A DNA stretch of 6,201 nt from Phormidesmis priestleyi (GCA_003242115.1 QBMP01000030.1:17957-24157), one strand, 5' to 3'; shown: positions 1 to 6,175, numbered from the stretch's first letter. Notes: a model not told the origin generated them from the sequence alone. Numbers and translations are program-made.

Positions 1-2
1 GC

Positions 3-188
3 CTCGGCGTCAGTTGTTTGCTCAGCATTTTGTGTTTTCAAGCAGGCGGCTGGGTGCCGATGGTTGCGCCGATGAGTGCTTTTTTTGTCGCAGCAGCAGG
101 CGTTCGCATTAGCAAAAGCTATCAAAGACGCTACTGGGAAGCACGTCAAGAAGCAACTTTCATTTTGCCTAGTGATGTGGCGGTATAA
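3..188 (+). CDS. Partial membrane protein, probable CHASE2-domain C-terminus (5' end outside window)
   Basis: Frame 3 stays open from the left edge to a TAA at 186-188 and gives about 61 residues with no start inside the window. The translation opens with a hydrophobic stretch (LGVSCLLSILCF). A short turn containing GGW-VP follows, then a second hydrophobic stretch (PMVAPMSAFFVAAAGV) and a basic, charged tail (RISKSYQRRYWEARQEA). A GGW-[IV]P turn between two membrane helices near the end is how CHASE2 extracellular sensor domains finish. In cyanobacteria CHASE2 can sit at the C-terminus, for example behind a CHAT domain, or can precede cyclase or kinase modules. Here nothing follows it, so the C-terminal arrangement fits better. 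The membrane character is seen directly; the CHASE2 assignment is recognition by eye of a short fragment. The gene converges on the deaminase with a 16-bp gap. Confidence 0.6.
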   Translation, partial: LGVSCLLSILCFQAGGWVPMVAPMSAFFVAAAGVRISKSYQRRYWEARQEATFILPSDVAV

Positions 189-195
189 GACGATC

Positions 196-215
196 TGCTC
201 AGAGTTAGCTGAGCA
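196..215. terminator. Hairpin between convergent genes, possible weak bidirectional terminator
   Basis: TGCTCAG (196-202) and CTGAGCA (209-215) form a perfect 7-bp stem around a 6-nt loop. The loop contains the stop codon of the minus-strand deaminase (205-207), and the stem begins 8 bp after the stop of the plus-strand gene. Neither strand has a run of T after the stem, so it is not a classical intrinsic terminator. The position between two converging stops is the main argument for a termination or mRNA 3'-end role. Confidence 0.35.
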
Positions 216-1581
216 TAGCTTCAGCGAGCTGATTGCAGGTTTCGGTAAGTTTTGCTAGATCCACAGTGACTAACTTTCCTTGATCGATCACCTTTTTGCC
301 GTTGATAAAGCTGTAGTCTACGGCGGCGGGCGGCTGACAGAATATGAGCGCCGCCACTACGTCATGATGACTGCCGACCAAGGCGGGGGTATCAATGTTA
401 AAAGCAACAAAATCAGCCGACATTCCGGGTGCTAGGTAGCCAATGTCATCTCGGCCTAATACCTTTGTACCGCCAAGGGTAGCCATTTCTAAAGCTTCAC
501 GGGCCGTCATCGCAGCGGCGCTTTGCTCTCTTACCCGAGCGACTAAAAAGGCAGTGCGCGACTCTTGCAACAGATTTGAGGCATCGTTAGATGCTGCCCC
601 ATCAACACCCATACCGACCGCTACTCCTTTGTCGAGCATTTGGCGAATAGGCGCAATGCCACTGGCAAGGCGCATGTTGCTACAGGGGCAGTGAGCAACG
701 CCGGTGCCAGTACGGGCAAATTTGGAAATGGCATCGTCGCTGAGCTGTACGCAGTGGGCGTGCCAGACATCATCACCTAGCCAACCGACCGATTCGGCAT
801 AGTCGCCGGGGCGCAGGCCAAATTTGCTGAGGCTGTAGTCTACGTCGCTTTTGTTTTCGGCGAGGTGGGTGTGGAGCCGGACGCCCTCGTAGCTGCGAGC
901 CATTGCCGCAGATTCTCGCATCAGATCAGAAGAAACTGAAAAAGGAGAGCAGGGCGCTAAGACGATGCGCATCATCGCATGGCGGCTGTTGTCGTGATAT
1001 TGCTCGACGAGGCGCTGTGAATCTTTGAGGATGTCTTTTTCGCTTTCGACGAGCGTATCGGGGGGCAGTCCGCCTTGGCTTTCGCCTAAGCTCATGCTGC
1101 CTCGGCTGGCGTGAAACCGAATGCCGATGTTTTGAGTGGCGCGAATTTCGTCATCTAACGTGCAGTCATTTGGGTACAGGTAAAGGTGGTCGCTAGCGGT
1201 GGTGCAGCCGGAGAGCATGAGTTCGGCGGCGGCCATTTTGGCACTCGCGTAGACGCCTTTAGCCGTGAGCTTTGACCACATGGGATAGAGGGTTTGAAGC
1301 CAGTTAAAGAGATCGCAGTTTTGGGCGACAGGTACGGCGCGAGTCAGGGTTTGAAAGAAGTGGTGATGGGTGTTCACTAGGCCGGGAAGCACGACATGGC
1401 GATCGCCCAAATCCAACACCTCATCGGCAGGCATTGTCGCTAGGCTAGCCTCCAAGCTAGCCGTTGTCCCGACTTGTTCAATCACATTGTCTCGAACAAA
1501 GAGCGCGCCATGCCTAATTTCTCTTCTGGCTTCATCCATCGTCACCAGCGTATGGATGTTTTTGACTAGGAGTGTCCCCAT
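205..1581 (-). CDS. Probable 8-oxoguanine deaminase (amidohydrolase superfamily)
   Basis: This 458-residue, presumably cytosolic metal-dependent hydrolase is predicted to deaminate 8-oxoguanine to urate and ammonia. Amidohydrolase landmarks are visible: HxH at H72/H74 (NTHHHFFQTLTRA), metal His239 and catalytic Glu242 in LHTHLAE, His276 in HAHC, and metal Asp327 in GVDGAASNDASN. The stretches NTHHHF-QTLTRA, RGSMSLGE--GGLPP, LAPCSPFSVS, VGWLG and SNMRLASGI match what I recall of the characterised 8-oxoguanine deaminase PA0142 of Pseudomonas aeruginosa. They fit it better than atrazine/triazine hydrolases or S-adenosylhomocysteine deaminases. Length is normal for the family. The ATG at 1579-1581 begins directly at the expected N-terminal beta segment (LLVKNIHTLVTMD), so the start is convincing although no Shine-Dalgarno is seen. 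It is the second gene of an operon behind the Rieske oxygenase. Family membership is very secure; exact substrate is probable. Confidence 0.85.
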   Translation of the reverse strand: MGTLLVKNIHTLVTMDEARREIRHGALFVRDNVIEQVGTTASLEASLATMPADEVLDLGDRHVVLPGLVNTHHHFFQTLTRAVPVAQNCDLFNWLQTLYPMWSKLTAKGVYASAKMAAAELMLSGCTTASDHLYLYPNDCTLDDEIRATQNIGIRFHASRGSMSLGESQGGLPPDTLVESEKDILKDSQRLVEQYHDNSRHAMMRIVLAPCSPFSVSSDLMRESAAMARSYEGVRLHTHLAENKSDVDYSLSKFGLRPGDYAESVGWLGDDVWHAHCVQLSDDAISKFARTGTGVAHCPCSNMRLASGIAPIRQMLDKGVAVGMGVDGAASNDASNLLQESRTAFLVARVREQSAAAMTAREALEMATLGGTKVLGRDDIGYLAPGMSADFVAFNIDTPALVGSHHDVVAALIFCQPPAAVDYSFINGKKVIDQGKLVTVDLAKLTETCNQLAEAMLS

Positions 1582-1589
1582 TTGTTTCT

Positions 1590-1611
1590 GCCGTATGGTT
1601 GCCGTATGGTT
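1590..1611. repeat. Perfect 11-bp tandem duplication in the oxygenase-deaminase gap
   Basis: GCCGTATGGTT occurs twice head to tail (1590-1600 and 1601-1611) and fills most of the 32-bp gap between the oxygenase stop and the deaminase ATG. On the transcribed strand it places two ACCATACGGC-type units just upstream of the deaminase start, where a ribosome binding site would lie. No AGGAGG-like site is present there. A replication-slippage duplication is the simplest reading; a role in translation of the second gene is possible but not shown. Confidence 0.8.
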
Positions 1612-1613
1612 AT

Positions 1614-2717
1614 TTATGCCGTGTACAGTTTGCTCAGACCGAGCTTAGCGAGTCCTTGGCGATAGGCAATTGAAGTTTGATCGGCTTCAATATGAGATTC
1701 TGCGCGCAAATCTAGCGGCAAATCTTCGGGGTATTGGGCCTCGATAATTTCTCTGTCTTCGTCAAAAATTTGATAGTTAAAGTCATAGACAGGTTCGAGC
1801 GGCTGATCTTTATCAAAGTTGCGGCAAATGGGTGAGAACAGACGGGTTTTGCGGGCGGAAATCGGCGAGGCGGCATTGAGAATGCACAGACGGCCTTCGT
1901 TGGGAAAGTGAACTCTTAAAATAGCGGCAAAGGGCAAGAACACGGTGAAGTCTCGCAGCCACTGAAAGTCTTTAGGCGCACGGTGCTGAATGCTTTTGGG
2001 AAAGTTGCTGACGCTGCTAATGTATTGAGCGTTGAGGCCGCGTTCGGTGGGCTTAACACTGTATTTGGGAACGACAGGGTTGGTGCGATCGCCAAAAGAT
2101 TCGGCATGTACCCAGGCAAAATGCGCCACATCCAAAAAGCCTTCCATCTGCCGACCGGCAGCGGCTTCAACGGCAATCGGGTCGGGCAAAATTTGCTGAT
2201 AGTCAGCGTTTGTCCATTCGGGGAGTTCGGGCAGCGCCTGCGGATCGTCGGCTGAGCCAGTCAGAGTTGTCCAGACTAAGCCATAGGCTTCTTTGACAGG
2301 ATAGGTTTTGAGGCAGAGCTTGTTGGGGGCGCTAGCATCTGGATTAGCCGGAATCAACGTGCATTGACCGGCAGCATTATAGTGAAAGCCGTGATATTTG
2401 CAGATCAGCTGATCGTTTTCTACCATGCCCATACTCAGCGGCACGCCCCGGTGCAGACAAATGTCATTGGCAACGCATAGGCCAGCAGCGGTTCGCCAAA
2501 TCACCAAGCGCTGATCGAGCAGGGTGACAGCAACCGGCTTGTCACCGATGGCGTGGCTGAAGGCAACGGGGTACCAAAAAGAGGCAATAGCCTCCCAATC
2601 GGCTGGCAAAAAAGTGCAGCCCTTCGGTAGACGGCTAGTGGACTGGGAAGCGGTTTTTTCACTTGTCTTTTCGCTTGTCTTTTCGCTTTGAGTTGCAGTC
2701 GCAGTAACCTGTGCCAT
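1614..2717 (-). CDS. Rieske [2Fe-2S] non-heme iron ring-hydroxylating oxygenase, alpha subunit
   Basis: This is a 367-residue soluble oxygenase that would use O2 and electrons from an external reductase (none encoded here) to hydroxylate or demethylate a ring substrate. Numbering from ATG 2717, the Rieske cluster ligands are C87-x-H89 (CLHRG) and C106-x2-H109 (CKYHG), 16 residues apart. The mononuclear iron site has D196-x2-H199-x4-H204 (LDVAHFAWVH), with Asp321 in DEDREII the likely third ligand. Length suits the single-component phthalate/vanillate/dicamba-type oxygenases. The CxxC motif and C-terminal membrane helices of the PaO/Tic55 chlorophyll-breakdown group are absent. The frame can be extended to TTG 2780 (388 aa), but ATG 2717 is preferred because it is the first ATG and conserved sequence only begins about 30 residues later. 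Those 30 residues are low-complexity and include an SEKT repeat. It leads the operon with the deaminase, which hints at a purine-like substrate; this is inference. Confidence 0.88.
   Translation of the reverse strand: MAQVTATATQSEKTSEKTSEKTASQSTSRLPKGCTFLPADWEAIASFWYPVAFSHAIGDKPVAVTLLDQRLVIWRTAAGLCVANDICLHRGVPLSMGMVENDQLICKYHGFHYNAAGQCTLIPANPDASAPNKLCLKTYPVKEAYGLVWTTLTGSADDPQALPELPEWTNADYQQILPDPIAVEAAAGRQMEGFLDVAHFAWVHAESFGDRTNPVVPKYSVKPTERGLNAQYISSVSNFPKSIQHRAPKDFQWLRDFTVFLPFAAILRVHFPNEGRLCILNAASPISARKTRLFSPICRNFDKDQPLEPVYDFNYQIFDEDREIIEAQYPEDLPLDLRAESHIEADQTSIAYRQGLAKLGLSKLYTA
2661..2684. repeat. 12-bp in-frame tandem repeat encoding SEKT units
   Basis: Two 12-bp units, ACTTGTCTTTTC and GCTTGTCTTTTC, lie head to tail, followed by a partial third. 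On the minus strand they encode SEKT-SEKT-SEKT in the disordered N-terminal lead of the Rieske protein, before the conserved fold. The unit is a multiple of three, so copy-number change would not shift the frame. Confidence 0.8.
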
Positions 2718-2790
2718 GTCTGTGCTTGCTTGATAGAGGTCAAGGGGGATGAATGCTCGATATTTTTTAATCGTCACCAATTTAGCGATG

Positions 2791-2796
2791 ATTATC
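2791..2796 (-). promoter_or_regulatory. Candidate -10 element for the oxygenase-deaminase operon
   Basis: On the minus strand GATAAT differs from the sigma-70 -10 consensus at one base. It lies about 75 bp upstream of the preferred ATG. No convincing TTGACA-like -35 is found 16-18 bp upstream (best is CTGATT), so this would need an activator or is a chance match. It lies 27 bp downstream of the TTGTATACAA palindrome in the direction of transcription. Confidence 0.25.
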
Positions 2797-2823
2797 TGTC
2801 ACATTTGTAACTGAATCAGGTCA

Positions 2824-2833
2824 TTGTATACAA
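2824..2833. promoter_or_regulatory. Perfect 10-bp palindrome TTGTATACAA, candidate operator
   Basis: TTGTATACAA equals its own reverse complement. It lies in the divergent intergenic region 107 bp upstream of the oxygenase ATG and 121 bp before ATG 2954. TTGTATACAA-like palindromes are typical operators for GntR-family (FadR/FCD-type) regulators, a family that also controls catabolic clusters. No regulator gene is in the window. The palindrome is seen directly; the operator role and family are inferred. Confidence 0.45.
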
Positions 2834-2861
2834 AAGATTTGTTTGAATAATGCCTCTGAAG

Positions 2862-2905
2862 CTGCTGTAAAACTGCTGTAAGACTATTGTGAAACTACTG
2901 TGAAA
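2862..2905. repeat. Four 11-bp direct repeats, candidate response-regulator binding array
   Basis: The consecutive units are CTGCTGTAAAA, CTGCTGTAAGA, CTATTGTGAAA and CTACTGTGAAA, consensus CTRYTGTRARA. A weaker related unit precedes them at 2851-2861 (TGCCTCTGAAG). The constant core TGTRA recurs every 11 bp, close to one helical turn, so every core faces the same side of the DNA. OmpR/PhoB-type winged-helix regulators bind tandem direct repeats with 11-bp spacing. The array lies about 50 bp upstream of ATG 2954 and about 95 bp upstream of TTG 2999 of the kinase. The repeat is plain in the sequence; its binding partner is inferred. Confidence 0.7.
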
Positions 2906-2940
2906 TGACCCGTAAAGTTTTGGGATCTCTATCTGAAGGC

Positions 2941-2945
2941 AGGGA
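2941..2945 (+). promoter_or_regulatory. Shine-Dalgarno-like AGGGA ahead of ATG 2954
   Basis: AGGGA ends 8 nt before ATG 2954, a good spacing, and is flanked by purine-rich sequence. It is the best ribosome binding site in the divergent region. It points to translation starting at 2954 rather than at TTG 2999, which has no such site. Confidence 0.5.
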
Positions 2946-2953
2946 AACAAAAT

Positions 2954-2989
2954 ATGTCTGCTGGCCTAAGTTCTGTTGATACTGCTTAA
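2954..2989 (+). other. 11-codon reading frame in phase with the kinase: leader peptide or interrupted true start
   Basis: ATG 2954 opens a frame encoding MSAGLSSVDTA and closes with TAA at 2987-2989. It is in the same frame as the long kinase reading frame, whose first possible start codon, TTG 2999, comes only 9 nt after the TAA. With AGGGA at proper spacing, this ATG looks like a working start. It may be the original kinase start followed by a nonsense mutation (or a sequencing error), or a short leader whose termination feeds re-initiation at TTG 2999. The sequence alone cannot separate these. Confidence 0.45.
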
Positions 2990-2998
2990 CACCGTGCC

Positions 2999-5900
2999 TT
3001 GATTTTACGCAAAATACTCGAATGGAAACCAGCGGCGATCGCCCAGAATCAAGCCAGTCAGCACCTTAGTCAATGCTTAGTTGAGCAATGCTTAGTTGAG
3101 CAAAATCGACTGATGGCGATGCTAGCGTCGGCGAGTCCGATGCCTGAGTGTCTCGCTGCTATTTGTGATTCGATAGCGCGCCTAAGTCCCGGTACCCGTG
3201 CTTCAATTTTTATCGAAGATATCGAAAATTTGGTAGACGGATGGCCTCATCAATCGCTTCATCAATCGCCCTATCAATCGCCCTATCAATCACTAGACAA
3301 CAGCGTGTTAGCGGATCACTCTATTCCAATTTTGGCTGCTGATCAGGCTCCTTTAGGATCGCTCGTCTTGAGCTTTGACACGGTGAGATCTGTAACCGAA
3401 GCAGAGCAGCAGCTAGCCGAATTTGGAGCTTACTGTGTGAGTATTTTGTGGGAGCGCGATCGCACCAACCGCGTTTTACACCAATCTGAAAAAAAATACG
3501 GCACCTTATTCGCGTCGATGGACGAAGGCTTCTGCATTTGCGAAATGCTGTTCGATGACGACGATAGACCTTACGACTACCGATTTTTAGAAGCCAATTC
3601 GATGCTTGAAACCCTCAGCGGGCTGAGCAATGTCGTGGGTAAAACCATGCGCGAATTTGTTCCTGATCTAGAAGCTGAGTGGTATGAAATTTATGGCAAA
3701 GTCGTGCGTACTGGCCAACCCGTTAGGTTTGAGCAGCAAGCTACCGCTTTAGATCGCTGGTTTGATGTCAATGCCTTTCCTATTGGCGAGGCACAAAGCA
3801 ATCAGCCTGCCATATTATTTACAAACACGACTGAGCGCAGACGTACCGAACAGGCGCTTAGGGCCAGCGAAGCCAAAAGCCGAAACATTTTAGAAAGTAT
3901 TACAGACGCTTTTTTTACCGTTGATCGAGACTGGAAATTTACTTATCTCAATCCTCAAGCCGAGCGGATGGTGGGCTGTGAGCCGGGTGAGCTACTAGGC
4001 AAAGACATGTGGCAGGAGTATCCTGGCGTTGTTGGCAGCGAGTTTGAAACAGCCTACCGCCTTGCCGCTGAAGACAAAATCGCCTCCTCGGTCGTCTCTT
4101 ATTATCCTGACCATGACCGCTGGTACGAAGCGCACGCTTATCCGGCAAATGAGGGCATAACCGTCTACTTCAGAAACGTCACCGACCAAAAACAAGCCGA
4201 AGCCGCTCTCCAAAAAAGCATCCAGCAGCTGCGGGCAATTTATGATGGCACCAGCCGGTATATGGGCCTACTGACCCCCGATGGCACCTTAATTGAAATC
4301 AACCGCGCCGCGCTTGATTTTGTTGGGACTCAAGCTAATGATGTGATTGGTTTACCGCTGTGGGAAACGGTTTGGTTTCGCTACACACCGGCAGCGGCTG
4401 AAGCGGTTCGGCAATCTGTGAGGCGAGCAGCGGCAGGTGAGCGCGATCGCCAAGAAATCTCAATCACTTCTCCATTAGGTCAAGTCATCACATTTGAGTT
4501 TTTGTTTTATCCGATCTTCAATGAAGCGGGTGAAGTAATGTTTATTGTGCCTGAGGCCACAGATGTGACCGCTCGTAAGCAGGCCAAAGAAGCCCTAGCA
4601 ATGAGCGAAGAGCGCTTTCGCAACATGGCAGACAACATTGCCCAACTGGCCTGGATAGCAGATCATCAAGGCAAAGTTGATTGGTATAACCAGCGCTGGT
4701 TTGACTATACCGGTACGACGATGGCTGAAATGGCAGAATGGGGCTGGCAGCAAGTGCACCATCCAGATCACCTTGATCGCGTTTTTGAAAAAGTTCAGCA
4801 CTGCTTTGCGCAAGATGAACCCTGGGAAGATACGTTCCCTTTGCGCGGCAAAGATGGAGAATATCGGTGGTTTCTCTCGCGGGCAATTCCGATTCGCAGT
4901 GAGCAAGACAACGTGCTGCGTTGGTTTGGCACCAATACCGACATTACCGAACAAAGAGAATCCGAACAGGCCAAAGCGCTGCTGCTAGCCCAAGAGCAAA
5001 AAGCCAGACTCGCCGCCGAATCGGCCAACCAAATTAAAGATGAGTTTTTGGCAGTGGTATCGCATGAATTGCGGACGCCGCTGAATCCAATTTTGGGCTG
5101 GTCGCAGCTTTTGCAAAAAGGGCACCTATCTCCGCAAAAAACCGCCCAAGCCCTAGCAATTATTGAACGCAATGCCAAAATGCAGGCTCAGCTCATCAAC
5201 GATTTACTGGATGTGTCTCGAATTTTGCAAGGCAAACTGAGCTTAAGCGCTCAGCCAGTTGATTTGGGCTATGTCATTCGCGTAGCAATGGAGACGGTGC
5301 AGCTTTCAGCCACGGCTAAGTCTATTCATTTGGACATGGCGTTAGATCCCTCTGTTGGCAAGGTGTCGGGCGATGCTAGCCGGTTGCAGCAGGTGATTTG
5401 GAATCTGCTCTCGAATGCCGTTAAGTTTACGCCTCCAGGCGGTCGCATCACGGTTCGGCTCGAACGTGTTGGCACCGCCGCTCAAGTCAGCATCAGCGAT
5501 ACGGGTAAAGGCATTGATCCTGACTTTTTGCCGCTTGTGTTTGATCACTTTCGCCAGGAAGATGCCAGCATCACGCGCAAATTTGGCGGGCTAGGGCTGG
5601 GGCTAGCAATTGTGCGTCGGCTAGTGGAACTGCACGGCGGCACGATTCACGCAGATAGCCCAGGCGAAGGGCAGGGCTCGACGTTTGCGTTTAAGCTGCC
5701 GCTGATGCCTGCGCCAGTTTCTCAGGCGCTTTTGCCGAATACGTTAAGGGCAGTAACAGCGCCGAAAATAGGGCCGATTACAGCGTCACTCAGCTTGCAG
5801 GATAGAAAAATTTTAGTCGTTGATGATGATGAAAGCAGCCGGGACTATGTGACGGCGGCGCTAGAAACATACGGCGCGAACGTAAGGGCGGCGGCTTCGG

Positions 5901-6175
5901 GCCATGAGGCATTGGCGCTACTCATAGAATCGCCACCGGACGTGCTGGTCAGCGATGTGGGGATGCCAGGGATGGATGGCTACAGCTTAATTCGGCAAAT
6001 TAGAGCCTTACCAGCCGCTCAGGGCGGACAGACGCCCGCTATAGCCCTAACCGCCTACGCCGCCGAAATGGACTATCAGCAGGCGATGTCGGCAGGCTTT
6101 CAAAGGCACATTGCCAAGCCAGTCGAAGCCGATGCGCTAATTGAAATCATCTGCTTTCTATTGGCATCGTCTTAG
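2999..6175 (+). CDS. Hybrid sensor histidine kinase: GAF-PAS x4-HisKA-HATPase-REC
   Basis: This 1058-residue soluble sensor kinase has no membrane segment or signal peptide. Approximate order: shortened GAF 40-155; PAS1 163-285; PAS2 289-403; PAS3 409-530; PAS4 (PAS_3-like, WYNQRWFDYTG) 535-655; coiled coil 656-685; HisKA with phospho-acceptor His689 in VSHELRTPLNP; HATPase with N-box Asn806, G1 Asp834 (DTGKGI) and G2 near 863 (GGLGLGLAI); linker; receiver with D942-D944 (VVDDDE), phospho-acceptor Asp986 (SDVGMPGMDG) and Lys1040 (AKP). All catalytic residues of kinase and receiver are present, so autophosphorylation and His-to-Asp transfer are expected. There is no DNA-binding output domain or Hpt, and no cognate regulator nearby. 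The GAF lacks an obvious bilin-binding Cys motif. Start is uncertain: TTG 2999 (used here), ATG 3113 just before the GAF, or ATG 2954 if the TAA at 2987 is an error. None of the in-frame starts after the TAA has a clear RBS. Confidence 0.9.
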   Translation: MILRKILEWKPAAIAQNQASQHLSQCLVEQCLVEQNRLMAMLASASPMPECLAAICDSIARLSPGTRASIFIEDIENLVDGWPHQSLHQSPYQSPYQSLDNSVLADHSIPILAADQAPLGSLVLSFDTVRSVTEAEQQLAEFGAYCVSILWERDRTNRVLHQSEKKYGTLFASMDEGFCICEMLFDDDDRPYDYRFLEANSMLETLSGLSNVVGKTMREFVPDLEAEWYEIYGKVVRTGQPVRFEQQATALDRWFDVNAFPIGEAQSNQPAILFTNTTERRRTEQALRASEAKSRNILESITDAFFTVDRDWKFTYLNPQAERMVGCEPGELLGKDMWQEYPGVVGSEFETAYRLAAEDKIASSVVSYYPDHDRWYEAHAYPANEGITVYFRNVTDQKQAEAALQKSIQQLRAIYDGTSRYMGLLTPDGTLIEINRAALDFVGTQANDVIGLPLWETVWFRYTPAAAEAVRQSVRRAAAGERDRQEISITSPLGQVITFEFLFYPIFNEAGEVMFIVPEATDVTARKQAKEALAMSEERFRNMADNIAQLAWIADHQGKVDWYNQRWFDYTGTTMAEMAEWGWQQVHHPDHLDRVFEKVQHCFAQDEPWEDTFPLRGKDGEYRWFLSRAIPIRSEQDNVLRWFGTNTDITEQRESEQAKALLLAQEQKARLAAESANQIKDEFLAVVSHELRTPLNPILGWSQLLQKGHLSPQKTAQALAIIERNAKMQAQLINDLLDVSRILQGKLSLSAQPVDLGYVIRVAMETVQLSATAKSIHLDMALDPSVGKVSGDASRLQQVIWNLLSNAVKFTPPGGRITVRLERVGTAAQVSISDTGKGIDPDFLPLVFDHFRQEDASITRKFGGLGLGLAIVRRLVELHGGTIHADSPGEGQGSTFAFKLPLMPAPVSQALLPNTLRAVTAPKIGPITASLSLQDRKILVVDDDESSRDYVTAALETYGANVRAAASGHEALALLIESPPDVLVSDVGMPGMDGYSLIRQIRALPAAQGGQTPAIALTAYAAEMDYQQAMSAGFQRHIAKPVEADALIEIICFLLASS
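3035..3042. repeat. HIP1 octamer GCGATCGC (one of five)
   Basis: GCGATCGC also occurs at 1399-1406, 2085-2092, 3456-3463 and 4443-4450. Random sequence of this length would be expected to contain far less than one. All five lie inside genes, as is usual for this over-represented cyanobacterial palindrome, and this is the main taxonomic evidence in the window. Confidence 0.95.
3071..3100. repeat. Perfect 15-bp tandem duplication encoding QCLVE twice
   Basis: CAATGCTTAGTTGAG is present twice without mismatch (3071-3085, 3086-3100) and encodes QCLVE-QCLVE at residues 25-34, in the short lead before the GAF domain. Perfect identity suggests a recent in-frame slippage duplication. It lies upstream of the alternative start ATG 3113, so it matters only if translation begins at TTG 2999 or earlier. 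Confidence 0.9.
3248..3295. repeat. Four 12-bp in-frame repeats (HQSL-HQSP-YQSP-YQSL) inside the GAF region
   Basis: The units CATCAATCGCTT, CATCAATCGCCC, TATCAATCGCCC and TATCAATCACTA follow one another and share TATCAATC/CATCAATC cores. They encode residues 84-99 of the kinase, a polar Pro/Gln/Ser linker of a kind not expected within a folded GAF domain. The unit length preserves the frame. Confidence 0.9.

Noticed and set aside
76..258. Plus-strand 60-codon ATG frame at the left end
   Set aside because: It overlaps the better-supported membrane-protein frame in another phase and runs into the 3' end of the deaminase antisense; its translation shows no recognisable pattern.
1983..2255. Plus-strand 90-codon frame opposite the oxygenase
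   Set aside because: It is antisense to the conserved iron-binding region of the Rieske oxygenase and is explained by that gene's codon bias.
1614..2717. Oxygenase as a pheophorbide a oxygenase/Tic55-type chlorophyll-breakdown enzyme
   Set aside because: The protein lacks the C-terminal CxxC motif and membrane helices of that group, and its operon partner is a purine-type deaminase.
2851..2916. 11-bp repeats as a CRISPR array
   Set aside because: Units are too short, directly abutting and without spacers.
3113..3463. Kinase N-terminus as a bilin-binding phytochrome or cyanobacteriochrome GAF
   Set aside because: No chromophore-binding Cys-His motif is visible and the GAF core is shortened.
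4595..5178. Several minus-strand frames of 110-130 codons opposite the kinase
   Set aside because: They overlap each other and lie antisense to conserved PAS4 and HisKA coding sequence; none shows domain motifs or a plausible ribosome binding site.
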